This document shows, piece by piece, positions 26,490 to 36,310 of a stretch of 64,000 nt of DNA. Every line of letters begins with the position of its first letter. Position 1 is the stretch's first letter. Location: the NCBI RefSeq assembly GCF_017874375.1, contig NZ_JAGGLK010000004.1, positions 60,240-124,239 of the forward strand, in the 5' to 3' direction. The translations under genes were made by a program, and so were the position numbers. The notes beneath the pieces are model-generated. The model was given only the letters and a program-made list of their open reading frames with translations, was not told the origin of the DNA and ran no database searches. This DNA comes from Methanohalophilus levihalophilus. Lineage in GTDB: Archaea > Halobacteriota > Methanosarcinia > Methanosarcinales > Methanosarcinaceae.

Positions 26490-28859
26490 ATGGACTCCTT
26501 TAATGCAATTGTTCTGTCAATTTTCTTACCATTTATTGCTGCTTTATTGGTGCCCCTTGTGGAAAAGGTCATCAAGCAGCGTGTTGGATGGTTCTCAGCA
26601 GCCATTGCATTTATCAGTTTTATCCTCATCGGACAGGTTACCCATAACGTGGTAGAAGGACATACAATTGAACAGTCAATAACCTGGTTGCCCTCTGCAG
26701 GCATTGAATTTGGAATTTATGTTGACGGCCTTTCAATGATGATAGGCTTCATAGCATCCGGTATTGGCGTAATCATAATGTCCTATTCAAATGGCTACAT
26801 GTCACACAAGGAAGACCTGCCACGATACTACCAGTACCTGTTACTTTTTATGGGATCCATGATAGGGATGATTTTTTCATCCAACATCGTACAGTTGTTC
26901 ATTTTCTGGGAACTCACCAGTATTACTTCATTCATGCTTATCGGCTACTGGAGAAGTAAACCGGCTTCCATTTACGGAGCTACCAAATCATTACTTCTCA
27001 CAGCCGGAGGCGGCCTATTCATGCTGGCTGGCTTCATATTACTTCACAGCATAACAGGCACATTCGACATCCCTACAATCCTCCATAATCCGGAAATCGT
27101 GCAGGATCTAAAGGCACACCCGCTGTTCCTTGCAACCCTTATCCTGATAGTAATCGGTGCTGCATCGAAATCCGCACAAGGACCCTTTTATATATGGCTT
27201 CCTAATGCAATGGAAGCTCCGACCCCAGTGAGTGCTTTCCTCCATTCAGCAACAATGGTAAAAGCCGGTATTTACTTAATTGCACGAGTACACCCAATCT
27301 TTTCCGGAACAGATGCATGGTTCCTTCTTGTAGGAGGAATTGGTATTTTCACAATGCTGCTTGCAGGATTCCTCGCATTCAGGCAAACAGATATCAAAGC
27401 AATCCTTGCATACTCCACCATCAGCCAACTTGCCTACATGATGACAATGTACGGATACACATCATACCATGAACCCGGCATTGGAGTTGCAGCAGCTACA
27501 TTCCACCTTCTCAACCATGCGACATTCAAAGCATGCCTGTTCCTTGTAGCCGGAATTGTAGCACATGAAGCTGCCACCCGGGACATTCGCAAGCTTGGAG
27601 GATTGCGAAAAGAAATGCCAATTACTTTCATAATCGCATCAATAGCAGCCCTGGCCATGGCAGGAGTGCCTCCCCTAAACGGATTCCTCAGCAAAGAAAT
27701 GTTCTATGAGACTTCCCTTGAGATGGGACATGTGCTGGGAGGACCGTTCGAATTCCTCATACCAGCTGCGGCAGTCATGGCTGGCGTATTCACATTCGCT
27801 TATTCAATAAAGCTCATAGACGGGATATTCCTCGGGAAAAGACATGACGACCATCTTCCCGAGCACATCCATGAAGCACCATATACAATGCTGGTTCCTG
27901 CAGCCTTTCTGGCACTTCTTGTAATATTCATAGGAATATCGCCTTCACAGGCAGTTCATTACATAATTGAACCAACTACTGCCGGAATCCTCCTTGAGGA
28001 AGTACATTTACATGTAGCCCTATGGCATGGATTTACAACATCCCTTATGATGACGATTGCAACTTTCCTGATAGGAATTGCAGTTTACACCAAATATGAC
28101 AACATTGCTGCATGGCAAAACAGGACTAATGAACGCTACCCATGGTTTAGTGTGAATTATGTATATGACAGGATAGTAAACGGAGCAAAATACAGGGCTG
28201 GAAGCTTTGCCGCACGTGCACAGCCCGGGCCCGTGAAGACATACATTAGTGCAATGTTGCTGCTATTCGTAGTTCTGGGAGCAATCCCCGCCTTTATTGT
28301 CACAGCAACATTGATTCCGGACAGCATGAATTTCAATGTTCCTGCATATGAAATATTGATCCTTGGTATGATGATAATTGCAGCTGTGGCATCTGCAGTA
28401 TTGAGAAAATATCTGCACGCCATAATTGCGCTTTCATCTGTCGGATACCTTGTGAGCCTTGTATTCATCTATCTCAAGGCACCTGACCTGGCCCTCACCC
28501 AAATACTTGTGGAAACACTTACAACAATCATTTTCCTGCTGGTAATTGTAAAAGTACCCCAGACATTCAGGGAAAAAATATCCAACACAACCCTAGCAAA
28601 AGATCTTATCATCGCATCAGCAGTTTCCCTGATAGTGCTGGTGTTGATGCTTAATGCTACGCAGGGAATTGTATCCCCATTGGAATCCCTTTCATACTAT
28701 TTCGTTGAAAACAGCCTGCCTCTCGCCGGAGGACACAACATTGTCAACGTTATTATCGTTGACTTCAGGGGATATGACACACTTGGAGAAATCTCAGTCT
28801 TGTGTCTTGCAGCCCTAGGCGCATACAACCTTATAAGCAGCAGAGGTGATAACCAGTGA
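26490..28859 (+). CDS. mnhA: Mrp/Mnh Na+/H+ antiporter subunit A
   Basis: A 789-residue membrane protein, the largest Mrp subunit. It has the NuoL-like proton-channel core (about 60-420, with [19 protein letters not shown] and [20 protein letters not shown] carrying the functional Glu and Lys residues) and an extra C-terminal MBH-type helical region that ends in [18 protein letters not shown]. The complex exports Na+ in exchange for H+ and supports salt and pH homeostasis; in methanogens it is linked to methylotrophic or acetotrophic energy metabolism. First of seven overlapping genes. Its stop overlaps the mnhB start by 4 bp. Confidence 0.95.
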   Translation: MDSFNAIVLSIFLPFIAALLVPLVEKVIKQRVGWFSAAIAFISFILIGQVTHNVVEGHTIEQSITWLPSAGIEFGIYVDGLSMMIGFIASGIGVIIMSYSNGYMSHKEDLPRYYQYLLLFMGSMIGMIFSSNIVQLFIFWELTSITSFMLIGYWRSKPASIYGATKSLLLTAGGGLFMLAGFILLHSITGTFDIPTILHNPEIVQDLKAHPLFLATLILIVIGAASKSAQGPFYIWLPNAMEAPTPVSAFLHSATMVKAGIYLIARVHPIFSGTDAWFLLVGGIGIFTMLLAGFLAFRQTDIKAILAYSTISQLAYMMTMYGYTSYHEPGIGVAAATFHLLNHATFKACLFLVAGIVAHEAATRDIRKLGGLRKEMPITFIIASIAALAMAGVPPLNGFLSKEMFYETSLEMGHVLGGPFEFLIPAAAVMAGVFTFAYSIKLIDGIFLGKRHDDHLPEHIHEAPYTMLVPAAFLALLVIFIGISPSQAVHYIIEPTTAGILLEEVHLHVALWHGFTTSLMMTIATFLIGIAVYTKYDNIAAWQNRTNERYPWFSVNYVYDRIVNGAKYRAGSFAARAQPGPVKTYISAMLLLFVVLGAIPAFIVTATLIPDSMNFNVPAYEILILGMMIIAAVASAVLRKYLHAIIALSSVGYLVSLVFIYLKAPDLALTQILVETLTTIIFLLVIVKVPQTFREKISNTTLAKDLIIASAVSLIVLVLMLNATQGIVSPLESLSYYFVENSLPLAGGHNIVNVIIVDFRGYDTLGEISVLCLAALGAYNLISSRGDNQ

Positions 28860-29272
28860 CGACCCTCATCACAAAAACTGTTACTAAAATATGCATTCCG
28901 CTAATTATTTTATTCTCAATCTCCCTGCTACTCGCAGGTCATAATAACCCGGGAGGAGGATTTATAGGCGGAGTTATGTTTGCTGCGGTAATTTCCCTCA
29001 CATACGTAGTTTTTGGATTAAAGAATATGAAAACTATATTTAATCCGGGTTGGGACAGAGTATTTGCATTCGGACTCTTGCTCGCATCGCTTACAGCTTT
29101 CGCAGCCATTCCCTTTGGACACCACTTTTTCAGAAGTGCGGTTGCTTTTGTGCACCTGCCTCTTTTCGGGGAAATTGAGTTAGTATCGGCTGCACTTTTT
29201 GACACAGGCGTTTACTTCGTAGTAATTGGAAGCCTGCTTTACATATTCAAAACACTGGGAGAGGACAAATGA
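28856..29272 (+). CDS. mnhB: Mrp/Mnh Na+/H+ antiporter subunit B
   Basis: A 138-residue protein with four membrane segments. The MnhB signature [14 protein letters not shown] follows the first helix, and [13 protein letters not shown] precedes the last. It is needed for antiport activity together with the C-terminal part of MnhA. Translation starts at a GTG overlapping the mnhA stop, and its own stop overlaps mnhC by 4 bp. Confidence 0.93.
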   Translation: MTTLITKTVTKICIPLIILFSISLLLAGHNNPGGGFIGGVMFAAVISLTYVVFGLKNMKTIFNPGWDRVFAFGLLLASLTAFAAIPFGHHFFRSAVAFVHLPLFGEIELVSAALFDTGVYFVVIGSLLYIFKTLGEDK

Positions 29273-29688
29273 ACAGTGCGTTACTTTCGATAACCATAGC
29301 TTTACTTTTTGGAATCGGTACTTTCCTCATCCTCAGGAAAGATCTAATCAAAATAGTCATCGGGCTTTCCATACTTTCACATGCAGTTAACATGTTAATT
29401 GTTTCAACCGGATTGTTTGAAAACGGGAAAGTTCCAATTATAACCGGCGAGCACGCCGAACATTCATCCGGCATAGTTTTTACAGACGACCTTGCAAACT
29501 CGGTCCTTGCACCAGTAGTTCCGGAGTCTGCTGAAATGATATATGTTGACCCACTGGTTCAGGCCCTCGTACTTACTGCAATTGTAATCAGTCTGGCAAC
29601 AACCGCATTCATTTTGATCCTTGCTTATCGCATATACGAAGAATACGGCACAACGGACATCTCAAAACTACGGAGGCTATGGGGATAA
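29269..29688 (+). CDS. mnhC: Mrp/Mnh Na+/H+ antiporter subunit C (NuoK-like)
   Basis: A 139-residue NuoK homologue with three membrane segments. The family stretch [20 protein letters not shown] contains the middle helix, and [21 protein letters not shown] the third helix. It is longer than NuoK because of a hydrophilic loop at about 50-85, as in other MnhC proteins. Its TAA overlaps the ATG of mnhD (TAATG). Confidence 0.93.
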   Translation: MNSALLSITIALLFGIGTFLILRKDLIKIVIGLSILSHAVNMLIVSTGLFENGKVPIITGEHAEHSSGIVFTDDLANSVLAPVVPESAEMIYVDPLVQALVLTAIVISLATTAFILILAYRIYEEYGTTDISKLRRLWG

Positions 29689-31223
29689 TGGAAATAAACC
29701 ACATCCCAATACTCCTGATAGCACTTCCAATAGTGCTCGCAACTCTTACCATAATACTCAGGACGAGGCCATCCTTCCAGAAAAACATCAACATTGTTGC
29801 ATCATTCGTACTGTTTGTGTTGAGCATAATGCTTCTCTTCAATGTCTGGAATAACGGCATCATAGTATACGAAGTTGGGGAATGGGGAAAATACGGGATT
29901 CTGCTTGTAGCGGACCTGCTGGGTTCCGGGATGGTCGTACTCAGCTCGCTTGTATCCCTTATGGCGTTGATATACTCCCTTGATTACATGGACAGTAAGG
30001 CACTCAACACCACATATTATGCATTATTCAATTTACTGGTTGCCGGGCTTAACGGGACATTCCTCACAGGCGATATTTTCAACATGTTCGTCTTCTTCGA
30101 AATCCTGCTCTTATCATCATGTGGTCTTGTGGTCACTTCCGGAAAAGGAGGTTTTACAAAAATCCCTGACAAGATGGAAGCCACGTTCAAGTACCTCATG
30201 CTTAACATGCTGGGCTCCATTGTCATGCTTATTGCAGTAGCTGCACTATATGCCACAGTCGGAACACTCAACATGGCAGACATCGCAGTTAAAATAGCAG
30301 CCATTAGTGCAGCAGGAGCGCTACCCTGGCATATATATGTCATAGCACTTTTGTTCATAATTGTTTTCGGAAGCAAGGCTGCAATTTTCCCACTGCACTA
30401 CTGGCTTCCGGATGTGCACCCTTCAGCCCCTTCACCAATAAGCGCAATGCTTAGCGGAATAATGATAAAGGTCGGCGTATACGGAATACTGAGGACGTAC
30501 TATCTCATATTCAACGAGGCATTGTTCATTCTCCAGCCAATCATAATTTTCCTGGCGCTTGCAACCATAATTGTCGGGGCAATTTCAGCAATCGGACAGA
30601 ATGATGTTAAACGTTTGCTGGCATACTCAAGTGTAAGCCAGATTGGATATATATTCCTTGGAGTCGGAATGGGTACTGCTTATGCACTTGCGGCAGCACT
30701 TGTATATCTTGTGAACCACGCAATCGCCAAATCCATGCTTTTCCTTGCATCCGGAGGAATCATTCACCATGCAGGTACAAGAGACATGCGTAAAATGGGA
30801 GGCATGGTGAAAACAGCACCCGTGATGAGTGGAGTATTCCTCATTGGAGCCATGTCTATTGCAGGACTTCCACCCATGGGAGGGTTTATTGCAAAATTTT
30901 TCCTTTTCGATGCAGGACTTCTCGGAGAGTATTATGTCCCCATAGCAATTGCATTACTATTTGCAATTTTGACTCTCTTCTACATGTTCCGTGCATGGCT
31001 CCTCATGTTCTGGGGAGAGAAATCAGATCTGGCCGATTACGATACGTTCAAGAGACACCGGATGTCAAACATAATGATCTACCCCATTGTCCTGCTGGCA
31101 GCACTTGTTGTAATTCTTGGATTGTACCCGGAGCCTTTAATAGCACTTTCCACATCAATTGCAAATGAATTGCTCAATCCGCAACCATACATAACAGCAG
31201 TACTTGAGAGGAGTGTAAGATGA
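29688..31223 (+). CDS. mnhD: Mrp/Mnh Na+/H+ antiporter subunit D
   Basis: A 511-residue NuoN/NuoM-like antiporter subunit with about 14 membrane segments. The channel residues appear in FNMFVFFEILLLSSCGLV and FPLHYWLPDVHPSAPSPIS. The second proton-channel subunit of the complex. I use the ATG at 29688 because it overlaps the mnhC stop; the ATG at 29679 is only two bases from the GGAGG and would add three residues. The stop overlaps the mnhE start. Confidence 0.94.
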   Translation: MEINHIPILLIALPIVLATLTIILRTRPSFQKNINIVASFVLFVLSIMLLFNVWNNGIIVYEVGEWGKYGILLVADLLGSGMVVLSSLVSLMALIYSLDYMDSKALNTTYYALFNLLVAGLNGTFLTGDIFNMFVFFEILLLSSCGLVVTSGKGGFTKIPDKMEATFKYLMLNMLGSIVMLIAVAALYATVGTLNMADIAVKIAAISAAGALPWHIYVIALLFIIVFGSKAAIFPLHYWLPDVHPSAPSPISAMLSGIMIKVGVYGILRTYYLIFNEALFILQPIIIFLALATIIVGAISAIGQNDVKRLLAYSSVSQIGYIFLGVGMGTAYALAAALVYLVNHAIAKSMLFLASGGIIHHAGTRDMRKMGGMVKTAPVMSGVFLIGAMSIAGLPPMGGFIAKFFLFDAGLLGEYYVPIAIALLFAILTLFYMFRAWLLMFWGEKSDLADYDTFKRHRMSNIMIYPIVLLAALVVILGLYPEPLIALSTSIANELLNPQPYITAVLERSVR

Positions 31224-31714
31224 AACAATATGTCATCTATTCAGTGACGTTGGGAATAGCATGGTGTTTCCTTCATGGTGCTATCAATTTACCTAACTTC
31301 CTCGTAGGCCTTGTACTGGGTTTCTTAGTAATCAGACCTTTCAGGGAACTTTATGATTTTGATGAACAGGCAACATATAGCGATTTCATCAGGCGCATTC
31401 CAAAGCTGGGAAAATACCTTTCCATACTCATGGTGGAAATCATTAAGGCCAGCATTGTTGTAGCCAAAATTGTCCTGCAGCCAAAAATGAATATCAATCC
31501 GGGCATTATTGCAGTCCCGGTACGCACTACAAAAGATGTTTCCATAACTGCAATTGCCAATACCATTACCCTGACACCGGGGACACTTACAATTGATGTT
31601 TCAGACGACAGATCGGCACTATACGTTCACTCAATAGATGTTTCTGATCCAAAAGGTCTGAGTGATTCTATTCGTGATGATCTGGAAGAATATGTACTGG
31701 AGGCATTTGAATGA
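31220..31714 (+). CDS. mnhE: Mrp/Mnh Na+/H+ antiporter subunit E
   Basis: A 164-residue protein with N-terminal membrane segments and a cytoplasmic alpha/beta domain. The MnhE hallmark region includes NPGIIAVPVRT and ANTITLTPGTLTIDVSDD, followed by the amphipathic C-terminal helix. It belongs to the conserved core of the Mrp complex. Start and stop overlap the flanking genes by 4 bp each. Confidence 0.93.
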   Translation: MKQYVIYSVTLGIAWCFLHGAINLPNFLVGLVLGFLVIRPFRELYDFDEQATYSDFIRRIPKLGKYLSILMVEIIKASIVVAKIVLQPKMNINPGIIAVPVRTTKDVSITAIANTITLTPGTLTIDVSDDRSALYVHSIDVSDPKGLSDSIRDDLEEYVLEAFE

Positions 31715-31977
31715 TTTCGGAATTACTCTACATCACCCTGTTTTTCATGGTTCTTGCATTAATTCCATGTATCTACAGGGTAATAGTGGGACCCACCATC
31801 CCTGACAGGGTAGTCGCCCTTGATGCGCTTACTATAGTACTCGTGGTTATACTTGGTGTTTATTCATTTGTGCAGGAATCCATCTTTTTCCTTGATGTTG
31901 CCCTTGTACTTTCAATTATTTCCTTTGTCGGAACAGTTACAATATCCAAATATCTTGATGAGGGGTCGGTATTTTGA
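31711..31977 (+). CDS. mnhF: Mrp/Mnh Na+/H+ antiporter subunit F
   Basis: An 88-residue protein with three membrane segments and the MnhF element RVIVGPTIPDRVVALDAL between the first two. It is the usual length for the family. The TGA overlaps the TTG start of mnhG. Confidence 0.93.
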   Translation: MISELLYITLFFMVLALIPCIYRVIVGPTIPDRVVALDALTIVLVVILGVYSFVQESIFFLDVALVLSIISFVGTVTISKYLDEGSVF

Positions 31978-32318
31978 GCATACTAGCAACTGCAATTGAC
32001 GCTATCAGCATGTTTTTTTTCCTGATAGGACTGGCTTTTGTATTTCTCGGCATGATTGGTTTATTGCGTCTTCCTGATGTCTACAACCGCCTTCATGCCA
32101 CAACAAAAATCGGAACTGTAGGCGCATTGGCGGTGATGATCGGGATTGTTTTGAAAGTAGGTCTTTCGGCCATGGGACTAAAAGCCATAACCGTAGGTCT
32201 CTTCCTGCTCCTGACAGCACCGATTGCAGCTCACATGATAGCAAGAGCAGCCCACAGGCATGGTGTCGGTTTATGCGAAGAATCAATCATGGATGACTAC
32301 GGAAAAACTTACAAATAA
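31974..32318 (+). CDS. mnhG: Mrp/Mnh Na+/H+ antiporter subunit G
   Basis: A 114-residue protein with three membrane segments. The family motif GLLRLPDVYNRLHATTK follows the first helix, and APIAAHMIARAAHRHG the last. Translation probably starts at the TTG that overlaps the mnhF stop (TTGA), with GAGGGG upstream. It completes the seven-gene antiporter operon. Confidence 0.92.
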   Translation: MSILATAIDAISMFFFLIGLAFVFLGMIGLLRLPDVYNRLHATTKIGTVGALAVMIGIVLKVGLSAMGLKAITVGLFLLLTAPIAAHMIARAAHRHGVGLCEESIMDDYGKTYK

Positions 32319-32334
32319 AGATGGAAAGAATCTT

Positions 32335-33384
32335 ATGAAGATGCATACCCATCTTTTTGTTCCGGAAGAGAAAAACTTCGAAGAGATTATGCAAACCGCC
32401 GGAAAAATAATCAGGAAAGGCGGACTTGTTGCATTCCCCACGGAAACTGTTTATGGGCTTGGAGCAGACGCCCTGAATCCGGATGCTGTACAGAAAATTT
32501 TTGATGCAAAGGGAAGACCCGCAGATAATCCCTTAATTGTACATGTTGCAAAAAAAGAACAGTTTTCGCAGCTTGCAGAGGAAATCACACCAACTGCACA
32601 AAAACTCATGGAGCATTTTTGTCCTGGACCCCTAACACTAATCCTGAAAAAGAAAAAAAATGTACCTGACATCACCACGGCCGGACTGGACAGCGTGGCA
32701 ATCAGGTTACCTTCAAATGAAATTGCCCTGGAGCTTATAAGTGCAGCCGGAACACCTATTGCAGCACCAAGTGCCAATCGATCAGGAAGCCCAAGTCCTA
32801 CTTCCGCCTCACATGTGATGAATGATCTTGAAGGAAGAATTGATGCCATCATTGATGGAGGAAGTACGGAAATTGGCATCGAATCAACTGTTGTGGATGC
32901 CAGAGGCAAAATCCCAATTATCCTGAGACCAGGAGATGTTTCCAGAGAAGAACTTGAAAAAGTTGCTGGAAAAGTCGAGATTGGATACAAGGATCACAAA
33001 ATATCCATGGAAAAGCCCCTTTCCCCGGGAATGAAATATACCCACTATTCCCCCAGTGCCAAAGTCATTTTGTTGGAAGGAAATGCGGAAGCTATAAAAA
33101 AGAAGATTGCAGAACTTATACAGCAATATTCATCAGAAGGAAAGAAAGTCGGAGCACTTCTAACAACAGAACTTCAAGGCAACTTTAAATCTATGAAAAC
33201 AATATCTTTAGGATCAGCTTCCGAGCCTTCTATAGCAGCAAACCGAATATTTTGCGCAATGAGAGAAATGGATCTTGAAGGAATGGATATCATACTGGTA
33301 GACGGTTCATTTACAGCACAGGGAATCGGTGCTGCCGTATTCAACAGATTGCGAAAAGCATCCACGAATATAATTAACCTTTGA
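32335..33384 (+). CDS. sua5: Threonylcarbamoyl-AMP synthase Sua5
   Basis: A 349-residue enzyme that makes threonylcarbamoyl-AMP for the t6A modification of ANN-decoding tRNAs. The YrdC domain (about 10-200) shows KGGLVAFPTETVYGLGADA, the KGRPADNPL loop and APSANRSGSPSPT; the C-terminal Sua5 domain begins after the linker PGMKYTHYSP, which closes over the active site. The start at 32335 lies after the mnhG stop; an in-frame GTG at 32260 inside mnhG is an unlikely start. It is only 16 nt from mnhG, so it may be read through from the antiporter operon. Confidence 0.93.
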   Translation: MKMHTHLFVPEEKNFEEIMQTAGKIIRKGGLVAFPTETVYGLGADALNPDAVQKIFDAKGRPADNPLIVHVAKKEQFSQLAEEITPTAQKLMEHFCPGPLTLILKKKKNVPDITTAGLDSVAIRLPSNEIALELISAAGTPIAAPSANRSGSPSPTSASHVMNDLEGRIDAIIDGGSTEIGIESTVVDARGKIPIILRPGDVSREELEKVAGKVEIGYKDHKISMEKPLSPGMKYTHYSPSAKVILLEGNAEAIKKKIAELIQQYSSEGKKVGALLTTELQGNFKSMKTISLGSASEPSIAANRIFCAMREMDLEGMDIILVDGSFTAQGIGAAVFNRLRKASTNIINL

Positions 33385-33394
33385 GGATACGATT

Positions 33395-33634
33395 ATGAAA
33401 GATGAAAAGAAAAACTACATGCTGGAAAAACAAAACTACATCAGGGTACGGGACAGGAACAGGAAAATTGGGCTTGCCAGCATGATACTACTGGCCATAG
33501 GACTTGGCCTGAAATACGTGGATATGGCAGATGTGGGAGAAAATTTCATCTGGCTTGGAGTTGTCATGGTGATATACATCTTCGGCTCAAATATGATGGC
33601 TCGTTCTGCAATGAGCAAATACGAAAAGAAGTAA
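33395..33634 (+). CDS. Small two-helix membrane protein
   Basis: A 79-residue protein with a charged N-terminus and two membrane segments (about 28-45 and 51-68). GAGGAT before the ATG and the 10-nt spacing from sua5 support co-expression. I do not recognise the family. No metal or catalytic motif is visible. Confidence 0.65.
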   Translation: MKDEKKNYMLEKQNYIRVRDRNRKIGLASMILLAIGLGLKYVDMADVGENFIWLGVVMVIYIFGSNMMARSAMSKYEKK

Positions 33635-33648
33635 AAAAGGATAAGAGA

Positions 33649-34851
33649 TTAATCCTTTCTTACAGGACAGGCACACATTTCCATAAGCGCTTCTTCTCCT
33701 GTATGGGAACCGCGCCCTATCAGGAGATCGCCGCTTTTTACTTTTGTTCTTGCACTTGGCCCATAAACCCATCTTCCAGCTCTTTTTACTGCCATGATGT
33801 GTACACCGGTCTCAGTACCCAGTTTGAGATCGCCAAAACTCTTTCCTACTATAGGAGAACAATCATCAACCTCAAGGCGAGTGATTACCTCATCAGAGCC
33901 CCTGACTGCAAGGGTAATGATTGGATGCAATTCGATATCTCTCAGGACCGTGTCAGCAATGCTATATGCTGCATCTGAAATTCCTTCTGATGCATTTGCA
34001 AGGTGAAGCAGACCTTTTAGTTGATCAACATCCTCAACGTGCTTGGCCGTTTCCAGAACCCAATGCTGGAGATCATATTTCATGGAGTCCATTTCAACTT
34101 CAAGAGCCTTGACCTCTTCTGCAATATCAATATTGTCAAAGAGAATTGCAGAGTATGCGAGGCCGACAGAAAGTTCAGCCATGTTTTTCATGTCCACAAT
34201 AATATCAACGGCTTTTTCGAGATCCCTGAGAACGCGTTCATGGGCTATTCTTTGTGGGAGATATGTGCGGTTTGTTGCAAGTTCCACGAATAGGGGAACT
34301 CCTTCATCATGACCACGTGCAAATAAAACGTCACCTTCCCTTATCCTTGTTGAATGATCAGGAGCATAGACCCAATCAGTATTACGTCTGATAGCGATTA
34401 CCCACATTCCGGTCTCAGTATCCAGCTCAAGATCACCAAGTGTAGTACCTACCATTGGGGAACTTTCACCTACAGTTGAGCGAACAATTGTTTCTTCGGC
34501 TTCACGTAATGCCATTTTGAGCTCAAGGGGAATTCCCAGATCCATCAGCACGATCTTGGCAATGTCACCTGCTGCATTGGCAATCTTTTCAGAGGAAGAT
34601 GCGACCTGAAGAACACCGGTCATTTCCTCTGCTTCATCCACTTTCCTGGTGCTGAGCATTGCAGCCATGTTCATGTGGTAGAAATAAGTATCCATCCTCT
34701 CTTCGAGGTTGTGTACTTCCTGTGCGATGTCCTCATCATCATAGACCATTGCCGAATAGGCAAGATCTACCATCAATTCAGAAGTGTCTTTCATCTCGAT
34801 AAGAAGATCTTTCAGGTTTCTAGGACAGTATTTTATTTCCTTTGGATACAT
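33649..34851 (-). CDS. PhoU-like / RCK_C (TrkA-C) regulatory protein
   Basis: A 400-residue soluble protein built as a repeat: PhoU-like helical bundle (about 10-100), TrkA-C/RCK_C domain (about 115-205), a second helical bundle (about 210-300) and a second RCK_C domain (about 310-390). The repeated units share SELMVDLAYSAMVYDDEDIA / AELSVGLAYSAILFDNIDIA and VGTTLGDLELDTETG / VGKSFGDLKLGTETG. RCK_C domains bind ligands that gate channels and transporters. It lies downstream of the split MgtE pair on the same strand, so it is probably the cytoplasmic gating or sensing subunit of that Mg2+ transporter. Confidence 0.85.
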   Translation of the reverse strand: MYPKEIKYCPRNLKDLLIEMKDTSELMVDLAYSAMVYDDEDIAQEVHNLEERMDTYFYHMNMAAMLSTRKVDEAEEMTGVLQVASSSEKIANAAGDIAKIVLMDLGIPLELKMALREAEETIVRSTVGESSPMVGTTLGDLELDTETGMWVIAIRRNTDWVYAPDHSTRIREGDVLFARGHDEGVPLFVELATNRTYLPQRIAHERVLRDLEKAVDIIVDMKNMAELSVGLAYSAILFDNIDIAEEVKALEVEMDSMKYDLQHWVLETAKHVEDVDQLKGLLHLANASEGISDAAYSIADTVLRDIELHPIITLAVRGSDEVITRLEVDDCSPIVGKSFGDLKLGTETGVHIMAVKRAGRWVYGPSARTKVKSGDLLIGRGSHTGEEALMEMCACPVRKD

Positions 34852-34905
34852 GGTTTTCGGACCTGAATATATGTTATCTATTTTCGTATATTAGTGGTTT
34901 TAGTT

Positions 34906-35466
34906 TTAAATTATGTTAAAGAGGTTAATTGTTGCAAATATTGCCAGCACTCCCACAAGATCTCCCAGGGTCGCAATCATAGGAATAATGGTATCATCTG
35001 GATCCAGACCGAATCGATGAGATGCGATGGCAATTCCAAGTGTTGCGGCATAAACGACAATCAATTCAAAAATTTCGGCTATGATGCATAGCTGAAAAAT
35101 TACAAGGAAAGGTAAAGACATAGTTAAGAAGTGGCCCGCTATCCAGACAAGAACACTAACAGCTACCGATGCACTGGTGCCTACAATAAAAGCTGCTATC
35201 AAGCTGTTTCTTACTACCGGATTCTTGTGGATCTGCGTGGTACCCAAACCCATATGGAAAGCGGAGGCAAGCCTTGCAGCAAGCATGCTTCCAGTATCCC
35301 CACCGATTTTGATGAGAGCAGGAATCAGGAGTAACAGGATGGGAAGTGAGAGTAGACTGTCAAGTCTTGTGTTCATAATTTGTCCCGCAGCAATTCCTAT
35401 GATTGATGTAAATGCGAGAATTGGAGCACTGCTCCGTACAATCCCCTGAATGGTGTAGTAGCTCAT
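34906..35466 (-). CDS. MgtE-type divalent cation transporter, half protein 2
   Basis: A 186-residue membrane protein with five predicted membrane segments, corresponding to the MgtE/SLC41 transmembrane domain alone. It has no CBS or N domain. Motifs KIGGDTGSMLAARLASAFHMG and FGLDPDDTIIPMIATLGDL match the pore-lining regions of MgtE. Its start overlaps the previous gene by 4 bp. Together the two halves probably form a heteromeric Mg2+ channel. Confidence 0.87.
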   Translation of the reverse strand: MSYYTIQGIVRSSAPILAFTSIIGIAAGQIMNTRLDSLLSLPILLLLIPALIKIGGDTGSMLAARLASAFHMGLGTTQIHKNPVVRNSLIAAFIVGTSASVAVSVLVWIAGHFLTMSLPFLVIFQLCIIAEIFELIVVYAATLGIAIASHRFGLDPDDTIIPMIATLGDLVGVLAIFATINLFNII

Positions 35467-36077
35467 AGCAGAAGCACCACCCTTGCCGCAACAAAGAGCA
35501 TTATCATGGATACAATGTCCCCAATGGTTGCAATTGATGGAGTTACTACATTGTCAGGATCAAATCCGAATCTGAACATACCCAGAGCAAAGAGAACTGC
35601 TACTATTGAAAGGATCAAACCCGACGATACTCCGGCGATTACAGCAATTGTTATGAGGATCAAAGGACCTGCACTTTCCAGCCCCATTGCAAGAGTCATG
35701 AGATGGCCCAGTATACCCAGAAAAATGGATAGCATTAAACTCAGCAGAAGTGAACCAAAAATATTGTTGGTAAGCTCAGGGTTTTTCCTGTCGACTTCGG
35801 TAATCAGACCCATATGAATGGCACTGCCAAGCCTTGAACCAAGTGTGGAAGAAATATTCCCCCGCATCCCCAGCACGGCTGGAGCAATCACAATCAAGCC
35901 GGGAATCATTGCCAATTCATCGGTCATTCCTGAAAGAATAAGACCTGCAAGCACACCTCCGACTGTGGCTAACAGTTCAAAGGGGAGGGCTTCCCGCACA
36001 ATAGAACCGACACTTGCATAGTCACCGAGATAGTATTCTTCTATATCGGCTTCGGTTTCATGGGATGAATCAGCCAT
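35463..36077 (-). CDS. MgtE-type divalent cation transporter, half protein 1
   Basis: A 204-residue paralogue of the following gene, again only the MgtE transmembrane domain with a 30-residue acidic N-terminal extension. Equivalent motifs are LGMRGNISSTLGSRLGSAIHMG and FGFDPDNVVTPSIATIGD. The acidic Asp of FDPDN corresponds to the ion-binding residue of MgtE. It heads the operon MgtE-MgtE-PhoU/RCK. A TATA-like TTTTTATACATA lies about 30 nt upstream of the ATG. Confidence 0.87.
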   Translation of the reverse strand: MADSSHETEADIEEYYLGDYASVGSIVREALPFELLATVGGVLAGLILSGMTDELAMIPGLIVIAPAVLGMRGNISSTLGSRLGSAIHMGLITEVDRKNPELTNNIFGSLLLSLMLSIFLGILGHLMTLAMGLESAGPLILITIAVIAGVSSGLILSIVAVLFALGMFRFGFDPDNVVTPSIATIGDIVSMIMLFVAARVVLLL

Positions 36078-36181
36078 TAACCGTAATCAGACTTTTTTAT
36101 GTATAAAAAACCTTCCAAAAGAGCGACATGACTGCAAAAATGATATATACCAGCTTTTCCATTAGGGAGATGCAATAATGC

Positions 36182-36258
36182 GGGCCCGTGGTCTAGACGG
36201 TTATGACACCGCCTTTACACGGCGGGGATCCTGAGTTCGAATCTCAGCGGGCCCACCA
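36182..36258 (+). tRNA. tRNA-Val (anticodon TAC)
   Basis: Acceptor GGGCCCG/CGGGCCC, anticodon stem CCGCC/GGCGG with loop TTTACAC, T loop GTTCGAATC, and an encoded CCA. A TATA-like GATATATACC is about 40 nt upstream. Confidence 0.95.
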
Positions 36259-36310
36259 AATTTCGTTTTTCTGTCTTATAATGGCAGCTTTGATTCAAAT
36301 CCAAACACGT

